From assembly GCA_023139105.1 (NCBI GenBank), contig JAGLOF010000058.1, positions 1-64,000 of the forward strand: a DNA stretch of 64,000 nt, given 5' to 3'. Positions 8,623 to 19,191 of the stretch are shown in pieces. The number at the start of each line of letters is the position of its first letter. Within the stretch, counting starts at the first letter, position 1. Origin of the DNA: a bacterium. Lineage in GTDB: Bacteria > Zhuqueibacterota > QNDG01 > JAGLOF01. The position numbers and the translations under genes were made by a program. The notes under the pieces are model-generated. The model was not told where the DNA came from. It did no database searches and worked only from the letters and a program-made list of their open reading frames with translations.

Positions 8623-11550
8623 ATGCGCAAGCAAATAATTATGATCGTATTAAGTTTTGCATTTACAGGCGCAACTGCACAGAATAGATTGTGCCAATGG
8701 GTTTCACCATTCATAGGTACTGCTGGACACGGGCATACATTTCCCGGAGCTACAATGCCCTTTGGAATGGTTCAATTATCCCCTGATACGCGCCTCGAAG
8801 GATGGGACGGTTGTTCCGGATATCATTATTCGGACTCTTATATCTATGGATTCAGTCATACGCATCTCTCCGGAACAGGCTGCTCGGATTACGGTGATAT
8901 ACTTCTAATGCCCAGAAAGGGAAAACTTACTTTTTACAATGGTTCTGATACTACTCATGACAAGGGTTACAGGTCTCCATTTTTGCACCGGAAAGAGACA
9001 GCTTCACCGGGTTATTATGCAGTGCATCTTGATGACACCGGAATAATTGCCGAGCTTACAGCCACGCACCGCACCGGTCTTCACAGGTATACTTTTCCTG
9101 CCAGTTCAGAGAGTCATATACTTATAGATCTGGCTCATCGTGACCTTGTACTTGAATCTTCGCTGGAAATTGTCAGTTCAACCGAGGTTGAGGGATTTCG
9201 CCGTTCGAGAGCATGGGCGCAAGATCAGCATATCTATTTTGTAGCACAGTTTTCCAAATCATTTGTCTCATGGAAGATAAAGAATGATGATGTAATCTCA
9301 TCAATCCGCTCTGCAAAGGGGAATGAGCTGGCTGTCTCTCTGCACTTCAATACAGCTCAAGGTGAGATGATATTAGTCAAAGTCGGTATCAGCGCAGTAT
9401 CTATTGAAGGTGCACGCCGCAATCTTGAGGCTGAGCAAGACGGTTTTGATTTCAATAGCGTGAAGGCAGCGGCAGAATCTGCCTGGGAGGCGGCTCTTGG
9501 CAAAATTATTGTTGAAGGTGGAAGGGATTCAGACAAAACTGTTTTTTATACATCACTCTATCATAGTCTCATAGCTCCCAATCTCTACCAGGATGTTGAT
9601 GGGTGCTACCGTGGTCGTGATATGCAAATCCATGAAAGTCAGGAATTCAATTACTATACGGTCTTCTCTCTATGGGATACATTCAGGGCAGCCCATCCGC
9701 TTTTCACTATAATTGATCAGAAGCGCACTGTGGATTTTATTAAAACCATGCTCGCTCAATACGTTCAAGGTGGTCGCTTGCCTGTCTGGGAACTTGCTGC
9801 CAATGAAACCGACTGCATGATAGGTTACCATAGTGTTCCCGTTATTGCCGATGCATGGGTGAAGGGGATACGTGGTTTTGATGCTGATCTTGCTCTGGAA
9901 GCAATGCGTGCCAGTGCAGAGGCAGATAGAGATGGCATTAAAGAATATTGTACTTACGGTTATATACCGGGTGATCTGGAACCCGAGTCTGTATCAAAGA
10001 CCCTTGAATATTCATATGATGATTGGTGTATTGCACAACTGGCCGCTAGTCTCAATGAAGATGAAACCTGCAAAGAATATCTATATCGCGCTCAATTCTA
10101 TAAAAATATCTACAATCCGGAAACAGGTTTCATGCAGGCCAAGCTGAACGGAATGTGGCAGACTCCCTTTGATCCGGCAGAGGTTAACTTCCATTTTACC
10201 GAGGCAAATAGCTGGCAATATTCATTCTTTGTTCCCCATGACATTAGCGGAATGATTGATCTGATGGGAGGGAAGGCTGCCTTATCTTCCAAGCTTGATG
10301 TCTTATTTACTGCTTCTACTGAGACATCGGGGAGAAAGCAGGCAGATATTACCGGACTTATCGGGCAGTATGCCCATGGTAATGAACCAAGCCATCATAT
10401 GGCATATCTCTACAATTATGCGGATCAGCCGTGGAAAACGCAGAAACGAGTCAGTGAAATTCTGAACCTGCTCTATTCCGATCAGTCCGATGGACTCTGT
10501 GGCAACGAGGATTGCGGACAGATGTCAGCATGGTATGTACTTTCTGCAATGGGTTTTTATTCAATCACGCCGGGAGATGATATCTATGCTATTGGTTCGC
10601 CGCTTTTCAATAAAGTGACCATAAATTTGGAAAATGGAAATTGCTTTGTAATTGAAGCAGATAATCCCGGTGTGGATAATCCCTATATTAAATCAGCTAC
10701 TCTAAATGGGTATACATTTGATCAGACATATCTGAAACATGAGACCATTATGAACGGCGGGCATTTAAAATTTAGCATGGATAATACGCCAGATAAAAAG
10801 TGGGGACTACAAGCACGCCCAACTGCAATTACGCAGAACCTTCTGGTAGCATCTCCGGTTGTAAAAGGCGCAACCACTTTCTATGATACACAGGAAATTA
10901 GTATAACGACCGCCGGCAGTAATGAAATTTTTTATACAGTAGACGGAAGCAGGCCTACATGTCGCTCTACAAGTTATGTAGATCCAGTTTTTATTGATAA
11001 GAGCACTGTATTATCCGCTATTTCAATGGATGATAGAGAGAATTATAGTCATGTCATGAAGGCAGAATTTCATAAAATCCCCATGCACAGGTCAATTAGT
11101 TATACTACGCCATATTCTCCACAATACACAGCAGGTGGTACCAGGGCTTTAATTGATTTTATACGCGGAGGAAATGATTTCAGAACCGGGAAATGGCAGG
11201 GTTTCCGGAGTGGCGATGTTGAGGCCACTGTAGACCTGGGGGAAGTTCAGGAAATCAGTCAGATATCTGTAGGATTTTTGCAAAATGTCTATTCATGGAT
11301 ATGGATGCCGGAGAGTGTGGAGTTTATGGCATCTGTTGATGGTAAAAAATTCAACACAATCAAAACTGTTATTATTGATACTGATGAAACTGAATATGGT
11401 GCAATTATAAAGGAGGTAGAGCTCTCAGTTGATTCGCTGCCATTGCGTTTTTTACGAATCAAAGCCACGGGCAGAGGGCCAATTCCCCGATGGCATCCTG
11501 GAAAAGGTTCAAAACGGTGGATATTTATTGATGAAATAATGGTGAAATAA
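8623..11550 (+). CDS. GH92 alpha-mannosidase family protein with C-terminal chitobiase/F5-8-like domain
   Basis: PFIGTAGHGHTFPGATMPFGMVQLSPDTR, SLWDTFRAAHPLFT, GNEPSHHMAYLYN, NEDCGQMSAWYV; start moved to ATG 8623. Confidence 0.9.
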   Translation: MRKQIIMIVLSFAFTGATAQNRLCQWVSPFIGTAGHGHTFPGATMPFGMVQLSPDTRLEGWDGCSGYHYSDSYIYGFSHTHLSGTGCSDYGDILLMPRKGKLTFYNGSDTTHDKGYRSPFLHRKETASPGYYAVHLDDTGIIAELTATHRTGLHRYTFPASSESHILIDLAHRDLVLESSLEIVSSTEVEGFRRSRAWAQDQHIYFVAQFSKSFVSWKIKNDDVISSIRSAKGNELAVSLHFNTAQGEMILVKVGISAVSIEGARRNLEAEQDGFDFNSVKAAAESAWEAALGKIIVEGGRDSDKTVFYTSLYHSLIAPNLYQDVDGCYRGRDMQIHESQEFNYYTVFSLWDTFRAAHPLFTIIDQKRTVDFIKTMLAQYVQGGRLPVWELAANETDCMIGYHSVPVIADAWVKGIRGFDADLALEAMRASAEADRDGIKEYCTYGYIPGDLEPESVSKTLEYSYDDWCIAQLAASLNEDETCKEYLYRAQFYKNIYNPETGFMQAKLNGMWQTPFDPAEVNFHFTEANSWQYSFFVPHDISGMIDLMGGKAALSSKLDVLFTASTETSGRKQADITGLIGQYAHGNEPSHHMAYLYNYADQPWKTQKRVSEILNLLYSDQSDGLCGNEDCGQMSAWYVLSAMGFYSITPGDDIYAIGSPLFNKVTINLENGNCFVIEADNPGVDNPYIKSATLNGYTFDQTYLKHETIMNGGHLKFSMDNTPDKKWGLQARPTAITQNLLVASPVVKGATTFYDTQEISITTAGSNEIFYTVDGSRPTCRSTSYVDPVFIDKSTVLSAISMDDRENYSHVMKAEFHKIPMHRSISYTTPYSPQYTAGGTRALIDFIRGGNDFRTGKWQGFRSGDVEATVDLGEVQEISQISVGFLQNVYSWIWMPESVEFMASVDGKKFNTIKTVIIDTDETEYGAIIKEVELSVDSLPLRFLRIKATGRGPIPRWHPGKGSKRWIFIDEIMVK

Positions 11551-11574
11551 AGAGCAGAAGTTAAGTAATTAAAG

Positions 11575-11700
11575 GATAGTTCCTGCTAAGCCTTGAGGGG
11601 ACTGCCGCAGTCGTCCTGAAGGAGCGGACTCCATCGCAGTGACAGGCGTTTAGTAAAGAGCAGAAGCATTGCCGTTGAAGTACACGCTCCCACTCTGCCA
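11575..11700. repeat. Dispersed repeat family A, copy 1
   Basis: ttcctgctaagccttgagg...gccgcagtcgtcctgaaggagcggactc matches the reverse complement of about 19910-20060. Confidence 0.7.
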
Positions 11701-11739
11701 TGCCTGAAGGATATTGAATTCCGGTGATTTTTAAGTGAA

Positions 11740-11812
11740 ATTTACCAGAGCGAATATTGAACAGCAACTTATCGAATGTCGAATTTCCAAGGAGTTCTTA
11801 CTTCGACATTGG
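11740..11812 (-). repeat. Dispersed palindromic repeat family B, copy 1
   Basis: agagcgaatattgaacagca..tatcgaatgtcgaat.tccaaggagttcttacttcgacatt; reverse complement of the 18.43-18.51 kb copy. Confidence 0.75.
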
Positions 11813-11951
11813 CTATTCACCATGTACAAGGACCTAAGGAGTGACATGGGTGAAAAGGCTGTCTAAATAACATGACACTTGCATTTTCATACTATTTATA
11901 GTAGGTTGTTTAATCTATACATTTCAAACTTTATTATTGTGAGAATGGTAC

Positions 11952-14420
11952 TTGAATATAGACAAACAACGTATGCAATGGATAGGCCTGGGCATAGTTG
12001 CTATTCTGGGAATAGCAGCTTTTTTTCAGCTGCTTGACAGGTTTTATCCTGCGAAAGCGGCTAATATACAACTGAGTCGCAAGCAGGCAATAACCATTGC
12101 TGAGGAATTCTTAACAGACCAATTTTTATCAGTCGATGATTATCAATGTTCTGTTAATCTTCAATATAATAATGAAGCATTTCTTTACCTGCAAAAAGCC
12201 TATGGTCTTGCTGCTGCTCAAGATTGGATGAGATATCGCCGTCACTCCGGCGTTGAATTTTCCTGGTTTATAAATTATTATCAGGATCTGCCGCGGAGCG
12301 CAGAGCAACATCGACTCTTTGTGGGCATATCGGGTAGTGGCTATCTCTCCGGTTTTATTCATGTTTTACCGGTCGATATGTCATGGCCACGACCGGAAAG
12401 TGCCAGATTATCACAGGAAGAAGCTTTTAGAATAGCTCTTGACTTTATAAGTGCCCGTGAAGTAGACCTTGTAGATTTTATGGATGTCCAATATTCAGCA
12501 AATACACTTAAATCACGTGTTGATCATAATTTTTCATGGAACTATGATGCGGGGCCGACCGGTTGCACTGTAAATTTGCGTATAAGAATCAGCGGAGATA
12601 TTGTTACACTCTACCAGTTTGATTTTGAAATCCCCCGTGATGCATCCATAACTATAAAACGCCAGAGCGGTAATGAGTATTTTCTGGATACAGTTGTCTC
12701 CATTTTTGTTCTGTTTTTAACAGGCTTGCTGACTCTTTTCATATTTCTTAAGAAGTATCATGAAGGAGAGGTGGAAGTCAGATCAGGTGGCATTGTCTTT
12801 ATGGTTATCTGGTGCAGCTTTATCATTCAGGCTCTGCTAAGATTTCAGATAAACGCTACCGGCACTAATCTTGGTGAACTCTCGCAAAATGGTGTGGCCC
12901 TGTTTATCTTTATTCTGTTTGTCCTCATTATCCGGCCTCTTTTATCTCTATTTGGTTTTACAGCATGGAGTGTCGGTGAAGCTTTGGGTAGAGAACGTTT
13001 TGCTGATAAATTCAGATCATTGGATGCGTTACTCAACAAGCGTGTATTTACTTTGAATTTTGCAATTTCTACACTACAAGGTTATCTTGGTGGTGCTATT
13101 CTCATAGGTCTGTTGGCTGTTTTGTATACGCTGTCTATTGAAAAATTTGGTGCAGTTATTTCCATATCTGGTTTTCAAACACTTTTACCTTCACCTTTAC
13201 CTTCATTACTGCCAGTATTAATTGCTTTATGGGCTGCATTGATGGGTGAGATGATTTACAGGCTTTTTGCTAATTTGTGGATTTTCCAGCGTTGGGGCAG
13301 AAAGAGCATTTCCATAATTGTATCTGCGGTTTTCTGGTCATTCTACGTTCCTGGTTTCTGGGATTTGCATGTCGGATTGTATCCTTTGATCAATCAATTG
13401 CTCATTGCTTTTATAGTAGGAGCCTTTCTGTCGATATTTTTCTGGCGGTTTGACCTGTTGACAGTAATATTCTGCAACTTTATTACAATTGGCGTCTTTC
13501 ATACGCTGCCGCTGTTAACTGCTGAATCGTCTCAATTAAAGATGGGTGGATGGATGTCTCTGGCTCTGCTCATGTCCCCGTTAATTATCATGATCATGGG
13601 GTTTATTCGTAAAGAACGTTTTGTGCTGAAAGTGGATCGTATGCCTGCACACATCCGTAGAATAACTGATCGTGTACGTATGAGCAAGGAGTTGGAAATT
13701 GCCCGTCAGGTTCAAATGCGCCTGCTCCCCAAAGAGAGTCCTGATATTGCCGGATTTGAGATAAAAGGTGGCTGTGTACCAGCACAGGAAGTTGGTGGCG
13801 ATTATTTTGATTTTATTGAACTTGGTGCAGATAAGCTGGGAATTGTTATTGGAGATGTTTCAGGCAAAGGTGTTCCCGCAGCTATATATATGACTTTGAC
13901 AAAGGGTATTGTGCAATCCCATCAAGATGGTCTGTCGCCAAAAGAGGTTATGATCCGGGTTAATAATATGTTATATAAAGCCATGGACAGAGAGACATTT
14001 GTCAGTCTTTTTTATGCAATTTTGAATACAAAAAAACGTATATTAACATATGCACGTGCCGGACATAATCCTCTTATTTATTATAATTCCAAAGAGAGGG
14101 TGTGTCAGATGCTGGAGCCAGATGGCATTGCTTTGGGGCTTGAGGCCGGTGAACGATTTAATAGAGTAATAGAAGAGAAACATCTAAAACTAAGAGATGA
14201 CGATGTATTGGCTTTTTATACAGATGGTTTCACAGAAGCCATGAATTTACAACGTGACGAGTATGGTGAAGATCGATTAGCAGAATTGATAGCGACACAT
14301 CATGATAAAGATGTAAGGTCTCTATATACTTTAGTTTTGAAAGATGTACGTCAATTTGTTGGTAATGCACCGCAACATGATGATATGACCCTGATTTTTG
14401 TCAAAGGTAAATCTAAGTAG
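11952..14420 (+). CDS. Membrane-anchored SpoIIE/PP2C-type serine phosphatase
   Basis: LEIARQVQMRLLPKESP...GGDYFDFIELGADKLGIVIGDVSGKGVPAAIYMT...HDDMTLIFVK. Confidence 0.88.
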   Translation: MNIDKQRMQWIGLGIVAILGIAAFFQLLDRFYPAKAANIQLSRKQAITIAEEFLTDQFLSVDDYQCSVNLQYNNEAFLYLQKAYGLAAAQDWMRYRRHSGVEFSWFINYYQDLPRSAEQHRLFVGISGSGYLSGFIHVLPVDMSWPRPESARLSQEEAFRIALDFISAREVDLVDFMDVQYSANTLKSRVDHNFSWNYDAGPTGCTVNLRIRISGDIVTLYQFDFEIPRDASITIKRQSGNEYFLDTVVSIFVLFLTGLLTLFIFLKKYHEGEVEVRSGGIVFMVIWCSFIIQALLRFQINATGTNLGELSQNGVALFIFILFVLIIRPLLSLFGFTAWSVGEALGRERFADKFRSLDALLNKRVFTLNFAISTLQGYLGGAILIGLLAVLYTLSIEKFGAVISISGFQTLLPSPLPSLLPVLIALWAALMGEMIYRLFANLWIFQRWGRKSISIIVSAVFWSFYVPGFWDLHVGLYPLINQLLIAFIVGAFLSIFFWRFDLLTVIFCNFITIGVFHTLPLLTAESSQLKMGGWMSLALLMSPLIIMIMGFIRKERFVLKVDRMPAHIRRITDRVRMSKELEIARQVQMRLLPKESPDIAGFEIKGGCVPAQEVGGDYFDFIELGADKLGIVIGDVSGKGVPAAIYMTLTKGIVQSHQDGLSPKEVMIRVNNMLYKAMDRETFVSLFYAILNTKKRILTYARAGHNPLIYYNSKERVCQMLEPDGIALGLEAGERFNRVIEEKHLKLRDDDVLAFYTDGFTEAMNLQRDEYGEDRLAELIATHHDKDVRSLYTLVLKDVRQFVGNAPQHDDMTLIFVKGKSK

Positions 14421-14459
14421 AATAAATTGTAAGTCTATTTTAATTAGGAGGAATGAACT

Positions 14460-15248
14460 ATGAAATCTCATGAAGTTGATTATAGTATAATTGGTGGTGA
14501 TATGCAAATGGTTGAGATAGAACTTGACCCTCAGGAGACTGTAATTGCTGAAGCCGGTGCAATGACGTATATGGAAGAAGGTATTCAATATGAAGCGAGG
14601 ATGGGAGATGGTTCAGAGATGAATCAGGGGCTAATGGGTAAGCTCATGGGAGCAGGGAAACGTATGCTTACAGGCGAATCACTTTTTATCACACATTTTA
14701 CAAATATGGGTAGAGGGAAAAGCAAAGTAGCTTTTTCAGCTCCATATCCGGGTAAGATAATTCCGATAGACCTGGCAAAGGTAGGTGGTGAACTGCTCTG
14801 CCAGAAAGATGCTTTTCTATGCGCGGCCAAGGGTACAAAAATTGGTATTGCTCTGACCAAGCGTATAGGTTCGGGATTTTTTGGCGGTGAAGGTTTTATT
14901 CTGCAAAGGCTGCAGGGCGATGGCCTGGCTTTTGTACAGGCCGGTGGTACAATAATTGAGAAAGAGCTGAACGGCGAGACATTACGTGTTGATACAGGTT
15001 GTATTGTTGCTTTTTCGCCTTCAATTGACTACAATATTGAGAGAGCGGGTAATTTTAAATCTATGATATTCGGTGGAGAGGGATTGTTTCTTGCCACTTT
15101 AAGGGGAACTGGCACAGTACTATTACAGAGCCTCCCTTTTTCACGGTTAGCCGATCGAATTATCAAGCACGCACCATCTGCCGGTGGCAGCAGAAAAGGA
15201 GAGGGGTCTGTATTAGGAGCCCTTGGTAACCTCATAGATGGTGATTGA
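14460..15248 (+). CDS. AIM24/TIGR00266 family protein
   Basis: [44 protein letters not shown]-like core. Confidence 0.88.
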   Translation: MKSHEVDYSIIGGDMQMVEIELDPQETVIAEAGAMTYMEEGIQYEARMGDGSEMNQGLMGKLMGAGKRMLTGESLFITHFTNMGRGKSKVAFSAPYPGKIIPIDLAKVGGELLCQKDAFLCAAKGTKIGIALTKRIGSGFFGGEGFILQRLQGDGLAFVQAGGTIIEKELNGETLRVDTGCIVAFSPSIDYNIERAGNFKSMIFGGEGLFLATLRGTGTVLLQSLPFSRLADRIIKHAPSAGGSRKGEGSVLGALGNLIDGD

Positions 15249-15312
15249 TTTTCCTCCAGCCAGTTTAAAATTTTTGCAATATCATGATTTTTAAAGGAGC
15301 AAAAGAAGTATA

Positions 15313-15684
15313 ATGGCCCATATTTTGATAATAGAAGACGAACGTATTGTGCGTACTGTTATAAAACGTTTTTTGGAAAAGGCAGGCCATACTATTATTG
15401 AGGCTGAAGACGGCAAAATTGGCTTAAGGGTTTTTAAAGAGAATAATTTTGATCTCATAATTACCGATATCATCATGCCAAATTCTGAGGGTATCGAGAC
15501 CATTGCCAATCTTAGAAAAGAAGATCCTCAAATGCCTATCATTGCCATGAGTGGTGGAGGAACTGTCGGCCCAATAGATTATCTTGACCTTGCCAGAAGA
15601 TTTGGTGCAGCAGGTACATATCAAAAATCGGCAAATTGGGATGAACTTGTAGAGTTGGTTGAGCGCTTGCTGGATGAGCGTTAA
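15313..15684 (+). CDS. Response regulator receiver protein
   Basis: MAHILIIEDERIVRTVI...DLIITDIIMPNSEGIE...AGTYQKSANW. Confidence 0.9.
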   Translation: MAHILIIEDERIVRTVIKRFLEKAGHTIIEAEDGKIGLRVFKENNFDLIITDIIMPNSEGIETIANLRKEDPQMPIIAMSGGGTVGPIDYLDLARRFGAAGTYQKSANWDELVELVERLLDER

Positions 15685-15819
15685 TTTTATGGCAGATACA
15701 TCAGCTCCGCATCTTCGCTGTATTGTCGTGTTGGGTGCAAGTGCTTTTCCAGATCATTATAGCAATATGCTTGTCTGCGCATTGAACATGCTGCAATCAA
15801 AGCGGTTTTAGGGGCGGAA

Positions 15820-16794
15820 ATGGATATCTATTTCTATGAGGCTTTTGAAGAGGAGGTCGTAGCTCTTAAGGAACAAATGGGTTCTGAGATCACTGCTGAA
15901 TTTACCGGGAAAACTATTCAGGAGGCAGATCATAAATCTCCGCCCGCTCAGCTGATTAGTGTTCGTACACAATCAATAATACCGCTTGAATGGGCAGGTC
16001 AAATTTCAGGAATACTGTCACGCAGTACAGGGTATGATCATCTGGCGCGTTATCTGGCCCATGCAGACACTCTGCTGCCTTGTGCCCATCTACCTCTGTA
16101 CTGTCATAGATCAGTGGCTGAACAGGCTTTGCTTCTGTGGATGGCACTGTTGCGCCGCCTGCCGCGTCAGATGGCGCAGCTAAAGGACTTTAACAGAGAC
16201 GGACTCACCGGTTTGGAGTGTCAGGGAAAGAACCTGCTTGTTGTGGGAGTCGGTCAGATAGGATCTGAGATAGTCAAAATCGGGCAAGGTATGGGAATGC
16301 ATGTCACAGGGCATGATATAATAGAAAAATATGATTTTGTCGAATATGTAGATCTGCGAACAGGCTTGGAGCATGCTGATATAGTAGTCTGTGCAATGAA
16401 CCTGACTAATGATAATTACGGTTATTTTAATGCTTCTACATTGCGTCAGGCCATGCCAGGATTGCTCTTTGTTAATATTGCCAGAGGTGAAATTTCTCCA
16501 ACAGCTGACCTGCTTGAACTGCTTGACACCGGCCATCTGGGCGGAGTTGGACTGGACGTGTTTGAAAATGAAAGCCGTATTGCTGTGGCCTGGCGTGAAG
16601 ATGCAATCACCGCTGAATCCGAATTATTAAAGAAGCTGATCAATCATCCCTTGACAATTTGTACACCACATAATGCTTTTAATACATTAGAAGCTGTTAA
16701 TCGTAAATCTGAGCATTCTGCTATGCAGGTGCGGTATTTTTTGGAGAAAGGCCGCTGGTTGTGGCCAATTCCTCCGCAAACCGAGGATAAGTAA
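15820..16794 (+). CDS. D-isomer specific 2-hydroxyacid dehydrogenase-like protein
   Basis: LLVVGVGQIGSEIVKIGQGMGMHVTGHD; NIARGE; PHNAFNT. Confidence 0.82.
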   Translation: MDIYFYEAFEEEVVALKEQMGSEITAEFTGKTIQEADHKSPPAQLISVRTQSIIPLEWAGQISGILSRSTGYDHLARYLAHADTLLPCAHLPLYCHRSVAEQALLLWMALLRRLPRQMAQLKDFNRDGLTGLECQGKNLLVVGVGQIGSEIVKIGQGMGMHVTGHDIIEKYDFVEYVDLRTGLEHADIVVCAMNLTNDNYGYFNASTLRQAMPGLLFVNIARGEISPTADLLELLDTGHLGGVGLDVFENESRIAVAWREDAITAESELLKKLINHPLTICTPHNAFNTLEAVNRKSEHSAMQVRYFLEKGRWLWPIPPQTEDK

Positions 16795-16795
16795 T

Positions 16796-17107
16796 ATGAG
16801 TGAATTACAAGGATTTCAACGTAGATACCTGCGTTCCAAAGCACATCATCTTGAACCTGTTGTCATGATTGGAAAGAACGGTATGACTGCGCAAGTAGTT
16901 GATAAGGCAATAGAGGCTTTGACTGCCCATGAACTGATAAAAGTACGTTTTGTTGAATTTAAAGATCAAAAGAAGGTAATGGCACCGGAATTGGCAAAAG
17001 CTACAGAGAGTGAATTGGCTGGAATTCTGGGTCATGTGGCTATTCTTTACAAGCCCCATTCCGAACCTGAAAAACGAGAGATCCGCCTACCTGAGAGGAA
17101 AAAATAA
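16796..17107 (+). CDS. YhbY-family (CRM domain) RNA-binding protein
   Basis: GFQRRYLRSKAHHLEPVVMIGKNGMTAQVVDKAIEALTAHELIKVRF. Confidence 0.9.
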   Translation: MSELQGFQRRYLRSKAHHLEPVVMIGKNGMTAQVVDKAIEALTAHELIKVRFVEFKDQKKVMAPELAKATESELAGILGHVAILYKPHSEPEKREIRLPERKK

Positions 17108-17121
17108 ATTAAGGATTTTAT

Positions 17122-17658
17122 ATGTCTCTTCATCAAATAGATATTGATTCATTTGTTGCCAGACCCTTTGATTTATGGGCAAATCAATGGCTGCTCTTGA
17201 CGGCTGGAAATTTTAAAGAGAAAAAGTATAACACAATGACTGTTGCATGGGGCAGCCTTGGTATTATGTGGTCCAGGCCATTTGCTCAAGTTGTGGTAAG
17301 ACCGTGTAGATACACATATGAATTTATTAATAAGTATGATACTTACACTCTCTCAGCTTTTCCGGCCGGATATAAAAAGGCCCTGTCTTTACTCGGATCG
17401 ACTTCAGGTCGTGACAGTGATAAAATTGCCGAAGCCGGACTAACAGCCGTTGCTGCATCCACTGTTGCTGCACCAACTTTTGCACAAGCTGAATTGGTGA
17501 TAGAGTGCCGCAAAATGTATCAACATGATTTGACTGATGGAGAATTTCTGGATTCCACCATTCATGAATACTATCCGGAAAAATCTTATCATCGGGTCTA
17601 TTTTGGAGAGATTCTGGCTGTCAGTGCTGCGGATAGTTTTCTCAAGGAGAGTAAATAG
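17122..17658 (+). CDS. Flavin reductase-like domain protein
   Basis: WLLLTAGNFKEKKYNTMTVAWGSLGIMWSRPFAQVVVRPCRYTYEF. Confidence 0.75.
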   Translation: MSLHQIDIDSFVARPFDLWANQWLLLTAGNFKEKKYNTMTVAWGSLGIMWSRPFAQVVVRPCRYTYEFINKYDTYTLSAFPAGYKKALSLLGSTSGRDSDKIAEAGLTAVAASTVAAPTFAQAELVIECRKMYQHDLTDGEFLDSTIHEYYPEKSYHRVYFGEILAVSAADSFLKESK

Positions 17659-18401
17659 TGACACATTGGATATATGGTAAAAATTCAATAATGGAGTGGA
17701 TGGAAGCCGGCCTGTATATTAATGAAATATTGCTGACGCGAGATTCACGTCCTAAATCATATGGTTCTCTTGTGCAGTTGGCAGAGAAAAATCGAGTTAA
17801 AATACGCGCAATTGCGCGTACTGAATTAACAGAACTATTAGATAATGACAGGCATCAAGGTGTAGCGGCCCGCGTCTCTATGCCGAAATATGCCGAGGTT
17901 GAAGATCTCTTTAAAATTGCCAAAAAGAAGGGTGAAGCACCTCTCTTTGCATTACTGGACTCAGTTCAGGATCCGCACAATTTAGGTGCCATTATAAGAT
18001 CTGCTGATGGTGCGGGTATCCATGGTATTATAATTCCAAAGGATAAAGCTGTTGGCTTTACTCCTGTTGTAGTGAAGTCTTCTGCCGGAGCAGCCGCACA
18101 TGTACCTGTTGCGCAGGTCGTAAATCTTGTCAGAACTATCAATGAATTGAAAGAGGCTGGACTCTGGATTGCCGGTACTGACCACACAGGCACACAGATG
18201 TACAATGCTATTGATTACAAGGGCCCCATGGGTATTGTGATGGGTAGTGAGGGTAAGGGGCTCAGGAGGCTTGTACGGGAGTCGTGTGACTTTCTGGTGT
18301 CTATTCCCATGCAGGGACATGTTAATTCATTGAATGTGTCTGTAGCCTCTGCCTTGCTTTTCTTTGAGGCACGGCAACAACGTATAGCGAATAACAAATA
18401 G
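17658..18401 (+). CDS. rlmB: 23S rRNA (guanosine-2'-O-)-methyltransferase, RlmB/SpoU family
   Basis: IYGKNSIMEWMEAG...LDSVQDPHNLGAIIRSADGAGIHGIIIPKDKA...GSEGKGL...IPMQGHVNSLNVSVASAL. Confidence 0.92.
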   Translation: MTHWIYGKNSIMEWMEAGLYINEILLTRDSRPKSYGSLVQLAEKNRVKIRAIARTELTELLDNDRHQGVAARVSMPKYAEVEDLFKIAKKKGEAPLFALLDSVQDPHNLGAIIRSADGAGIHGIIIPKDKAVGFTPVVVKSSAGAAAHVPVAQVVNLVRTINELKEAGLWIAGTDHTGTQMYNAIDYKGPMGIVMGSEGKGLRRLVRESCDFLVSIPMQGHVNSLNVSVASALLFFEARQQRIANNK

Positions 18402-18425
18402 CAAATTACAAATAACAAATAACAA

Positions 18426-18508
18426 ATATCGAATGTCGAATGTCGAAGTAAGAATTCCTTGGACATTCGACATTCGATATTCTGCTGTTCAATATTCGCT
18501 CTATTAAA
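18426..18508 (+). repeat. Dispersed palindromic repeat family B, copy 2
   Basis: Perfect 18-bp arms ATATCGAATGTCGAATGT / ACATTCGACATTCGATAT; followed by the gttcaatattcgctct tail shared with copy 1. Confidence 0.8.
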
Positions 18509-18694
18509 TTTCAATTAACAGCTCTCCTGAAAAATTCCTGATCGCCCAGGATATCCATCCTGGGGGTATAATGGGGAGGGATATGTATCCCGATGGGTGG
18601 TGTGGAGTCAAAAAATCAGCCTTATTATTATCGGCAGCTTAAATCACTGTCGCAACAATAAGGTGTTATTTTTGTATAGATTAACAATCATGCT

Positions 18695-18714
18695 CAATCA
18701 TATGCATATGATTG
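18695..18714. promoter_or_regulatory. Perfect 20-bp palindrome CAATCATATGCATATGATTG (operator-like)
   Basis: Perfect palindrome read directly; outer TTAACAATCAT...ATGATTGTTTAA nested symmetry. Confidence 0.45.
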
Positions 18715-18876
18715 TTTAACAAAGGATGAAATCATTTCAATTGATAACGAGCAGCTCTTCGATATTAGCAGTTATTCAACATAATAGGATGATATGATCA
18801 AAAACAGGACAATATTGACGTAAGTCCGACAGACTGCTAAACTAAGGTTAACTGTCTGAGATTCTTTAGAAATATA

Positions 18877-19191
18877 TTAAATGTCAGGTGGGAATTCGGA
18901 TTTACGAAGGTGGGTAATGATTTTATCAGCATCCTTTTTAGAAATGATTCTTAAAATAAAGATGGTTTCTTTTTCAATGCCATAAAAGAGGCGGTATGAA
19001 TCATTTGAAGTGTCGATTCTTAATCTGTAACATGGGAATTTGAATCCCTTAATACGCTTGATTTTGTTTTTAGACTGAAATGGTTCTGTTTCTAAAATCA
19101 GGGTTTCTTCAAGAATCTGTTTTTGAGTTTGTATTGGAAGATGTTTAAGTTCTTTGATAGCTCGTTTTGTGAATTCAATTTTGAAATTCAT
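18877..19191 (-). CDS. RelE/ParE-type toxin
   Basis: MNFKIEFTKRAIKELKHLPIQTQKQILEE...YRLRIDTSNDSYRLFYGIEKETIFILRIISKKDA. Confidence 0.85.
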   Translation of the reverse strand: MNFKIEFTKRAIKELKHLPIQTQKQILEETLILETEPFQSKNKIKRIKGFKFPCYRLRIDTSNDSYRLFYGIEKETIFILRIISKKDADKIITHLRKSEFPPDI

